Shown here: in pieces, positions 55,890-64,000 of the stretch
Layout of the letters: every line of letters begins with the position of its first letter
How positions within the stretch are numbered: the stretch's first letter is position 1
Assembly (NCBI RefSeq): GCF_030052815.1
Contig: NC_079493.1
Coordinates: 126,793,894 to 126,857,893, forward strand
Source of the DNA: Hevea brasiliensis
Taxonomy: Eukaryota; Streptophyta; Magnoliopsida; Malpighiales; Euphorbiaceae
Direction: 5' to 3'
DNA length: 64,000 bases
Made by a program: the position numbers and the translations under genes
Notes under the pieces: generated by a model
What the model was told of the DNA's origin: nothing
The model's input: the letters and a program-made list of their open reading frames with translations, nothing else
Database searches by the model: none

Positions 55890-57628
55890 ACTATATTTGC
55901 CATTTAGATTGTTGATTATATAATTTAATTGTGTGTTTGATCATGAGATCAAGAGATTCATTGCTGGTTGGATCATGAGGTGTGGCGGCACACATGGTGA
56001 AGCCACCATTGGTGGCGGCATCAATGGTTCCTTGGGTGGTTCAAGGTTTGGCTTTTAATTCTGCAATTGTTGTATGATATAAGGCCTATTCTTTGACTAA
56101 TTAAAGTGTTTAATTAGTTGTTTTAATCACACAATTAAATTATGATTCAAATCAGAATTTTAAAAATTGTTTGAATGTGATTCAAATCTGAATTTTAAAA
56201 GTTGTTTGAATGTGATTCAAATCTGAATTTTTAAAGTTGTTTGAATCATATTTAAATCTGATTATTTAAAGTTGATTTAATAAAATTCATATCTCATTTT
56301 TTAAAAAATATTTGAATGTGATTCAAATCTGATTTTTTAAAAAATGTTTGAATGTGATTCAAATCTGAATTTTTGAAGTTGTTTGAATGTGATTCAAATC
56401 TGAATTTTTAAATTTATTTGAATCATATTCAAATCTGGATTTTTAAGTTGAATATGAGATATTCAATTTAATTTAATTATGTATGTTTTATTTAATTGTT
56501 AAATAGTGATATGCATGATGGATGATCATGGACTATAAAAGACCAATGTGATTGGATTTATTTCTTTTATGTTTCTTTGGGATTGTAAATTAATTAATTT
56601 ATTTTAATTTATTTTGGGCATGTATTATTAAGTTTGTAATATTTTTGGGTTGTAATTTCATTTATTTAAGTTCTTGTAAATTCGCCTTGGTATGCCAAGG
56701 ATTACTATGTAATATTGGATTGCAAGAAGTTCAAGGAGGTCAAGAGCATTGGTGGGACCAAAGGGGAGGAATTCAATATCAAGTGTTGATTATGTACTCC
56801 TTCAGCAACTCTTGTAAAATGAATGAATGAAATGCACCTAGGAATGCCCAGATTCAATTCTTGGTGGCTCAGAATTGAATCCCTTAGAAAGTCCATGATC
56901 ATACCATATTTACTGCTTATCCATGAATGCATGAGATGTATGGGAATGTATGCAATTATATGATATATGTATGCTAAATGGATAATGTGTAAAGTGAGAC
57001 CTTAATAGTAATTAGGATGGCTATAAAATCTTCCAAACAAATGATTAAGTTGGAAATGTTATAATTAAAGTAATTATAACATAAGCCCTCCATTGGGGCA
57101 ATTATTTTAAGAAATTTTAAATAGTTGCATGAGATGCAATTAATTTAAGAGATTTTCTTAAGAATAATTGTTAAGCATGAGATGTTGTAAATATGTAAAT
57201 GGTTTGGTGGCCAATATTGGATGTACCTGAGGACATTAAAATTATTTGCATAATTACTGGCTCAATGGGATCAACTTAACTAATGCAAGATAAGTCAATA
57301 ATGGATGTACCTGAGATTTTGAGCATTAGGGGCTAGGTAAAGGATTGAACCTCACATGAGATGTGATGGGCAAGGAGTTGCTCACTTATAGTTTATTGTA
57401 ATTCCAATAATGGATGTACCTGAGGATGATCAATAGAATTATAAGAATTCAATCACCCACTAGAAATCCATCCAACTAGGATTTCCGTTTTCTACTTTGG
57501 AAGTGTAGGATTCGCTAAGTTAGTGGGAGGACCAATTTGATTAAAAGACCATAATCATTTTGGTTAATTACATGATACATTTACTAATTAATCTGGTTAT
57601 TTTCTGCAGCTTAATTTTCTCGATAAAA
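55890..57628 (+). other. Leader of copia-2
   Basis: 1.7 kb of untranslated sequence before gag. It holds about eight AT-rich tandem units (56135-56455) and three spaced copies of ggatgtacctgag (about 57219, 57303 and 57410). No coding sequence was recognised. Confidence 0.65.
56135..56455. repeat. AT-rich tandem repeats with inverted cores in the copia-2 leader
   Basis: About eight units of 36-40 bp, each with tttgaatgtgattcaaatctga. The core tttgaat...attcaaa is an inverted repeat, so each unit could form a hairpin in RNA. Confidence 0.85.
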
Positions 57629-58480
57629 ATGAGCACAAAACAACCACCACCATCCAATATCCTTGCAAGCATACTTGATCACAACAGTTGACAGACCTAA
57701 TCTGTCTGATTGGCTAAGAAATTTGAAACTTGTCCTGAACCTTGAACATATAGGATATGTTCTAGATTCAAATGTTCCTGGTCCCTTACCTCCAGAGGCC
57801 ACACAAGAGGAACATGAAACTTTGGACAAGTGGAAGGAGCATGATATGAGAGCTAAGTGTTACATGCTTGCTTCCATGAGTAATGAGTTACAGAAGCAAC
57901 ATGAGAACATGCAGAGTGCTAGTGAGATCCTCCTTCACCTACAAGAGTTGTATGGTGAGCACAAGAGAATGCTAGGTATGAGATATCTAAACAGCTTATT
58001 CCGTATGAGGATGTCCGAGGGATGTAATGTTGGGGATCATGTCCACAAGATGATTCGGCTGATTGAGCAGTTGGAATATCTTGACTTCAACATGGATTTC
58101 CAACTACAAACGGATTTGATCCTTCAGTCCCTTCCTGAGTCTTTTGGGAATTTTGTGACAAATTTCCATATGATTAAACAGGAATGCACCTTAGCTGGTT
58201 TACTCAACATGCTGGTTATTGCCCAAAAGAATATGCCAGGCAATAAAAGAAAAGAGGTAGCTTTGGTTGCATCTTCTTCTGCTGGAAAGTCCAACAAGAA
58301 GAAGGGCAATAAGAAAAAGAAACCTCAGATTCATGGTCCTTATAAGAAAATAGCTAAACAGAAAAGGAAGACTAAAGCTGATGAAGGCAAAAGAAAGTGT
58401 TTCCACTGCCAACAGGAAAGTGTTTCCATTGCCAATAGGAAAGTGTTTCCATTGCCAGTAAGAAAGTGTTTCCACTGGCC
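57629..58480 (+). pseudogene. gag of copia-2, frameshifted, zinc knuckle replaced by repeats
   Basis: ATG 57629 starts the usual copia gag N-terminus (STKQPPPSNILASILDH), which shifts to the main frame near 57660. The main frame shows LSDWLRNLKLVLNLEHIGYV, LLHLQELYGEHKRMLGMRYL and SLPESFGNFVTNFHMIKQEC. A lysine-rich stretch follows, then KRKCFHC, the start of the zinc knuckle. Four 23-bp tandem copies (58391-58482) then replace the rest of the knuckle. Confidence 0.88.
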
Positions 58481-58482
58481 AG
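58391..58482 (+). repeat. Four 23-bp tandem copies at the copia-2 zinc knuckle
   Basis: Units at 58391, 58414, 58437 and 58460, each a variant of aggaaagtgtttccattgcc. As 23 is not a multiple of 3, the frame rotates: the first and last copies read KCFH, the middle ones other peptides, and the overall frame stays open. Confidence 0.92.
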
Positions 58483-58509
58483 AGTGTAGCAATCTAAATG
58501 AAAGCAATG

Positions 58510-59256
58510 CCATGGTGAAAACCAACTCAAGTTCAAAATATACTTGGCACTTAAGGTTTTGTCATGTTGCAGAAGATAGGATTGCAAAATTGGAGAAAAT
58601 GGGGATTCTATCCTCATTGGGCTCTGAGCCTACTCCAACTTGTGAATCTTGCCTTCAGGGCAAAATGACTAGATCACCCTTTGTTGGACAGGGGCTAAGA
58701 GCTGAAAATATTTTGGAGCTAATACATAGTGATGTATGTGTTCCATTTAAAGAAATGGCTAGAGGGGGCTTTCATTATTTTATTACCTTTACTGATGATA
58801 AATCAAGATTTGGGTATTTGTATTTGATGAAATACAAACATGAATCCTTTGAAAAGTTCAAAGAATTTAAATCTGAAGTAGAAAATCAAACAGGAAAGAG
58901 TATTAAAGCTCTTCGATCAGATCGTGGAGGTGAATATTTGAGTCTTGAATTTGATGAATACTTGAGAGAGCATGGCATTGTTTCACCGACTCCTCCGAGA
59001 ACGCCACAAATTGAATGGTGTATCTGAAAGGAGAAATCGTACCCGATTGGATATGGTACGTAGTATGATGAGCTATACTGATATGCCAATCTCCTTTTGG
59101 GGATTTGCATTAGAATCAGCTTTATATATTCTGAATAGGATTCCATCAAAATCAGTTTCTTCCACACCTTATGAGATATGGCATGGAAGAAAACCAAGTC
59201 TTAAGCATGTTAAGATTTGGGGTTGTCCACTTATATCAAAAGTCGAACACCGATAA
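58510..59256 (+). pseudogene. GAG-pre-integrase and integrase of copia-2
   Basis: Directly after the repeats and without any protease: YTWHLRFCHVAEDRIAKLEK, CESCLQGKMTRSPF, then the DDE core with LIHSDVC, TFTDDKSRFGYLYL and LRSDRGGEY. A frameshift near 59010 moves to a second frame with ERRNRTRLDMVRSMM and GFALESALYILNRIPSKSV, ending about 59256. Confidence 0.9.
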
Positions 59257-59426
59257 ATTGGAGACCAGATCGTAAAGAGGTCGATTTGTTGGATATCCAA
59301 AAGATAGTTTTGGATATTATTTTTATTTGCCTACTTCACAAAAGGTTGTGATAAGTAGAGATGCCACATTTCTTGAGCAAATAGTTTGTTCAAGAAGGAG
59401 GCAAAGGAAGGCAAATAGAGTTAGAA

Positions 59427-60584
59427 TTGGAGAATTCTGACCAACCAAAAGATCAGATGGATATAGATCCATCTAGTCAACCTATACCCATTGATGAAAC
59501 ATCTACAGCTGGTCCTCGTAGAACAACTATGGTATCTCACCCACCAGTGAGATATGGTTTTCTTCATGAAGAAGAACAAGAGTTGTCTACTCATGAAGAA
59601 GTAGATCATGGAGATGATCCACTTACCTATGAAGAAGCTATATCAGATATAGACTCTTCAAAATGGATTGATGCTATGAAATCCGAGATTGATTCCATGT
59701 ATAAGAATCAAGTTTGGGATCTTATTGACCCACCTGAAGGTATTGTACCTATAGGGAACAAATGGGTTTTCAAGAAGAAAATTGGTTCTGATGGAAAGGT
59801 AGAGACCTATAAGGCAATGCTAGTAGCGAAAGGGTTTCGCCAAAGGCAAGGAATAGACTATGAGGAGACTTTCTCGCCTGTTGCCATGCTTAAATCAATT
59901 AGGATTTTATTAGCAATAGCTGCATACTATGATTATGAGATTTGGCAGATGGATGTCAAAATAGCTTTTCTCAATGGATACATTGAAGAAAACATTTTCA
60001 TGGAACAACCTAGGGGATTTGAATCCCAAGATGGTTCCAAGGTATGCAAGCTAAAGCGATCCATTTATGGGTTGAAACAAGCTTCGAGGAGTTGGAACAT
60101 CCATTTTGATGAAGCCATTAAATCCTTTAGTTTTATCAAAAATGAGGATGAGCCATGTGTATATAAGAAGGTTAGTGACAGTGCTATCATTTTCCTTGTC
60201 TTATATGTGGATGACATACTGTTGATGGGTAATGATACAGGTATGTTGACGACTATAAAGGTATGGTTGTCAAATACATTCTCCATGAAAGACTTAGGGG
60301 AGGCAACCTATATTCTTGGGATTCGCATCTATAGAGATAGAGCGAAAAGGATAATTGGTTTATCACAAAGTCTATACTTGGAAAAGGTGTTAAAGAGGTT
60401 TAACATGCTTGATTCCAAGAGAGGATTGTTACCAGTGAGACATGGTATCCATCTTTCTAAAGAGATGTCTCCAAAGACTCCTGAAGAAAGAGATAAGATG
60501 GCCAGGATTCCATATGCTTTGGCTATTGGAAGTTTAATGTATGCAATGTTGTGTACTAGGCCGGATATCGCATATCTTTATTAG
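59427..60584 (+). CDS. Reverse transcriptase of copia-2
   Basis: Open frame of 385 residues: WIDAMKSEIDSMYKNQVWDL, GNKWVFKKKIGSDGKVETYK, QMDVKIAFLNGYIEENIFME, SIYGLKQASRSWNIHFDEAI and the intact catalytic YVDDILLMGND, then the RT end LPVRHGIHLSKEMSP. It ends at TAG 60582-60584 in what should continue as PDIAY into RNase H. Part of a polyprotein that is broken elsewhere. Confidence 0.9.
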   Translation: MENSDQPKDQMDIDPSSQPIPIDETSTAGPRRTTMVSHPPVRYGFLHEEEQELSTHEEVDHGDDPLTYEEAISDIDSSKWIDAMKSEIDSMYKNQVWDLIDPPEGIVPIGNKWVFKKKIGSDGKVETYKAMLVAKGFRQRQGIDYEETFSPVAMLKSIRILLAIAAYYDYEIWQMDVKIAFLNGYIEENIFMEQPRGFESQDGSKVCKLKRSIYGLKQASRSWNIHFDEAIKSFSFIKNEDEPCVYKKVSDSAIIFLVLYVDDILLMGNDTGMLTTIKVWLSNTFSMKDLGEATYILGIRIYRDRAKRIIGLSQSLYLEKVLKRFNMLDSKRGLLPVRHGIHLSKEMSPKTPEERDKMARIPYALAIGSLMYAMLCTRPDIAYLY

Positions 60585-61190
60585 TTTGACTAGCGGTATC
60601 AATCCAATCCGTGTTTGGAACACTGGATAGTCACAAGAATATTCTTAAGTACTTAAGAAGAACTAAGGATTTATTCTTAATTTATGGAGGTGGAGACTTG
60701 CAATTGGATGGTTATACTGATTCTGATTTCCAATCAGATATCGATGATAGAAAGTCTACCTCTGGATATGTGTTCATTTGTAATGGAGGTGCAGTCAGTT
60801 GGAAGAGTTCCAAACAGAGCACGACTGCAGATTCCACTACTGAGGCTGAGTATATTCTTTGTATTAGATGCCGCAAAGGAAGTCGCTTTGGATAAAGAAG
60901 TTCGTGATGTAACTTACAAGAGTTCCTTCCATTTAGTCGCCAGCTCCATTACACTGTGACAATAATGGAACAGTCATACAGGCTAAGGAACTAAGGTCTC
61001 ACCCAAAATCCAAACACATAGAAAGGCACTACCACATTATCAGACATATAGTTGGGCAAAGGCGATATAGCCATGCAGAAAAATAACATCAGCTGAAAAA
61101 AAACAGCTGATCCATTCACTAAGCCTTTGTCATAATCTTAGTTAGACTGACATCTTGAGAAGATGGGTCTAAGATATTGTAATGAATGGC
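60585..61190 (+). pseudogene. RNase H region of copia-2
   Basis: Frame 60611-60895 with LKYLRRTKDLFLIYGGGDL, YTDSDFQSDIDDRKSTSGY and STTEAEYI; beyond it the frame is broken, with the HPKSKHI and ADPFTKPL-like end in other frames. Confidence 0.88.
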
Positions 61191-61209
61191 TCTAGTGCTA
61201 GTGGGAGAT

Positions 61210-63302
61210 TGTTAGTAATATGCCCTAGAGCATATCATTTAGTATGTATCTTGTACATATTTTTATTAATAAAGGCATTTCCACTTTTCCGTTTACATAA
61301 TATATTTATGTGTAATAGAAAAGGTCCATTGATATTTTGTTAGAAATATTATTCTTAAGTTGTTAAGAATATGAGTGACAATATTTCTAGCACGAAGTAT
61401 CATAAATAGGTTCACAATCGAGGATACTTCATAATAAGGACATGACTTATCCAGAAAGATTGTATTCATGTTTGTTCCCAAGTTATTTATATGAGATATA
61501 AATAAGATGGAATGGTGAGTCTCATGCCATATAACAAACATGATAGGCACTTATAAATGATAAGTAGGCCGAACCAGTGACGCTTATGACAAGCACATGG
61601 AGTTTACTCTTGTCAATGTTTTGTCATAAATCATATCAGTGCATATAATCTTTAGACCTGAGATAGCACAATTATCTTGTATATAAGTAGTTTGAGTTTG
61701 ATACAGCTTTCATACTTGTACTATGTATGGGTATATGGGCATGTGTTGGCTCCTACTAGTTATATATGGAGGTAGGTGTTGATCAAGATGGAATCTGTTC
61801 CTCTTAGTAAATAGAGATAAAATCCTATGTTCATTTAATTGTTCTTGATGTTTCAAGTTCTGGCCAGACAGATAGATTTATTCGTAAAAGAGTTTCGATG
61901 AGAAAAATCTTTTAATCAAGAACTGGAATTAAAAGAGAACATAATATTCATAGCAAATGGAGTTTGACATAAACCATGACTCGGCTTGAGTTGGGATTTT
62001 GTAACAGAGAGATTCTAGTGCATGGTAACATATGATTATAGGTTCATTTAAGGTAAACCTTATTACTAATTGGGTGGCCATGGCATGCTATGCTAGGTGT
62101 TAACCATGGTCTATGAGGTTCATAAAATGATTTAGAGAAATCATTTATGGTAAGAAAGAGTTCTGATGATATTAAGAGTTGATATCATGTCTCATTGCCA
62201 ATTAGTGATGAGCCTAGTAAGTCACACACATACACAAGTTATCACCTATTTAAATATGATTTAATTAATTAATTAAAGAGTTTAATTGATTAATTAAATA
62301 GATTTGGTTTGCAATTAAATTGCAAAGTCTCTAGCATGACTTGAAACCAAATCTAGATTATTGGATGTGTAGTATAAATTAAATTTATATTTAAAGTGTT
62401 TAAATATGAATTTAATTGATGAGAAATTAATTAATAGAGATTAATTAATTAATTTATATTTGATATAAATTAATTAGAAGAAGAAAATAATTATTTTGGG
62501 TTAAGAACTCAAAATTAAGACACAGGGGCATTTTGGTCATTTCACGATTGTGACACGTGGCACCATGAGATGGTGACACATGGCATAACACATAAGCTTG
62601 CCAAATGTTTTTAATCATGTAAGATGATTAAAATCAAGATTAAATATAGGTTTGACACTTGGCACAATGTGATTGGGTCACTTAAACCTAGAGCTAATCA
62701 AAAGGTGACATGTGGCTAGGGTTTAATGTGTTAACCTAGCTATTTAAGTGTGGTTATGAAAAGAAAACATAACCAGCAGCCTCTCCTCTCATATGTCACG
62801 CCACTTTGAGCCTCTCCAGCTATTTCTTTTCATCTCTCATCAATTCAAAGAGATTAGCCATCAATCTCTTGAATTAAGAACACTAGAAATTGTTTCTAGT
62901 GTCCTGTTTACATCTCTAATCTCTTAAAAGGCAGAACTTGAATTTCTAATTAATAGAAAAGGCTTTAGAAGCTGTTCAAGGGCTGCCATAGGTGTTCTTG
63001 GTGTGGACAATCTAGAGGGACAACATCTGGTGTCCTGAAGACGAATCTCAAAGGCGCAGACACGCTGCAGCACATCAAGAGGTTAGTGTAATCGTTCTTG
63101 ATTTAATCTAGGGTTCTAAAATTAATCTGATTAATTTTAAAATCTTAAATGGCAAATACAGATCCAAAAACATATTAAAAGAGTTTTAATATGTTGTTTA
63201 TCATTGAAATCAAATAGATAAAAATAAATCTTGCATGGTGCTTGTGACCCTAGGTGAAAATTTTTGAATTCAATGGTATAATCTTGTGTTTTTCACGCTT
63301 CA
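61210..63302 (+). repeat. 3' LTR of copia-2
   Basis: 2093 bp, TGTTAGTAAT to cgcttca, preceded by purine-rich gctagtgggagat and followed by tgttg. Confidence 0.95.
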
Positions 63303-64000
63303 TGTTGTAGGCCTAAGCCAATCAGTTACAGCTTCAATTTTCTTGGGATCCACTTGAATGCCGTCACTAGAAACCACGTGTCCCAAGAATGAGATGCTTT
63401 CTAGCCAAAATTCACATTTCAAAAATTTGGCATATAGCTGGTGCTCCCTCAAAGTCTGCAACACTATTCTCAAGTGCCACACGTGTTCTTCCTCGGTCTG
63501 AGAGTATACCAAAATGTCATCTATGAATACGATGACAAAATGGTCCAAAAATGGCTTGAACACCCGATTCATCAAGTCCATGAAGGCTGCTGGTGCATTA
63601 GTGAGTCCAAAAGACATCACCAAGAACTCATAATGACCATATCTTGTCCTGAATGCCGTTTTGGACACGTCCTCGTTCCTGATTCTCAACTGATGGTAGC
63701 CTGATCGCAGGTCTATCTTAGAAAAGAATCTAGCCCCTTGGAGCTGATCAAACAGATCGTCGATCCGAGGGAGTGGATACTTGTTCTTCACAGTCACCTT
63801 GTTCAGCTGTCTATAGTCAATGCACAACCTCAATGACCCATCCTTCTTTCTCACTAATAGAACAGGAGCACCCCAGGGTGAAGTGCTCGGACGTATGAAA
63901 CCTTTGTCCAACAGCTCCTGTAGTTGCTCTTTTAACTCTTTCAATTCTGCTGGGGCCATCCTGTAAGGTGGCATTGATATGGGGTTTGTACCCGGAACAA
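63303..64000 (-). pseudogene. Reverse transcriptase of the Tekay/Del-type element (upstream of the nested copia)
   Basis: Open minus-strand frame to at least 63974: [72 protein letters not shown], the catalytic IDDILVYS and the [20 protein letters not shown] end. This part itself is undamaged, but pol is cut by copia-2 at its left end. Confidence 0.93.

Larger units (their letters stand above)
53791..63302 (+). mobile_element. Ty1/copia LTR retrotransposon with 2.1-kb LTRs (copia-2), nested in Tekay pol
   Basis: 9512 bp. 5' LTR 53791-55875, Met-like primer site 55878-55889, long leader with AT-rich repeats, gag, integrase, RT, RNase H, purine tract 61198-61209 and 3' LTR 61210-63302. The protease and most of the zinc knuckle are missing, and a frameshift lies at about 57660, so it is non-autonomous. 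The LTRs are nearly alike (roughly 2% by eye, mostly clustered small changes), so it inserted more recently than copia-1. Confidence 0.96.
48985..64000 (-). mobile_element. Ty3/gypsy Tekay/Del-type chromovirus, 3' LTR and pol (copy A2), runs off the window
   Basis: Minus strand. 3' LTR 48985-51606, purine tract, chromodomain and integrase (51671-53188), RNase H (53344-53790), then interrupted by copia-2 (53791-63302). RT resumes at 63303-64000; protease, gag and 5' LTR lie beyond the window. The pol frame on the two sides of the insertion is in phase once the insert and one 5-bp duplication are discounted. Confidence 0.92.

Overview
The window is plant nuclear DNA. It has spliced genes with GT-AG introns, AT-rich intergenic DNA, an HMGB gene, a leucine-rich-repeat gene and a DUF6817/TPR gene, with plant-type Ty1/copia and Ty3/gypsy LTR retrotransposons taking up roughly three quarters of it. 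A woody eudicot (Malpighiales, for example the rubber/cassava family) is my guess from the style of genes and LTRs; nothing in the sequence proves it.

Genic part (1-18460). The 3' half of an HMGB gene (+, five exons visible) is followed by a broken gene patch. This patch holds four tandem copies of about 300 bp, resembling the N-terminus of plant CW-type zinc-finger proteins. The third copy is split by a complete 4.85-kb copia element (3070-7920; 220-bp LTRs, 5-bp target duplication). A second, decayed copy of the last HMGB exon and its flanks follows at about 9325-9720. Two intact single-exon genes follow on the minus strand: a secreted LRR protein (10328-12106) and a DUF6817/TPR protein (15839-17110). 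The gaps hold only simple repeats that I can see.

Transposon part (18461-64000). Read left to right: (1) a Tekay/Del-type gypsy 5' LTR and gag on the + strand (18461-21904), whose gag is broken only by TAG stops; (2) a giant Ogre/Tat-type gypsy element on the minus strand (21903-45202, 23.3 kb) with a tRNA-Arg-type primer site, ORF1, gag, protease with G-patch, a 172-bp intron before RT, RT/RNase H, integrase and a 23-copy tandem array before the 3' LTR; (3) the 3' part of a third gypsy LTR with the start of its gag (45203-47271); (4) part of a fourth LTR (47272-48984); (5) the 3' LTR and pol of a second Tekay/Del copy on the minus strand (48985 to beyond 64000), whose pol is split by (6) a 9.5-kb copia element (53791-63302) with a perfect 5-bp target duplication.

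Most notable is the Ogre-type element. Each of its very long LTRs (5.85 kb where complete) carries a plus-strand gene, antisense to gag-pol. That gene has its own TATA box, a Transposase_28-like N-terminal region, a possible small intron and a long coiled-coil acidic C-terminus. Because it lies in the LTR it is present twice per element. Comparing the two copies shows C-to-T changes that create stops in one copy only, in line with decay of methylated transposon DNA.
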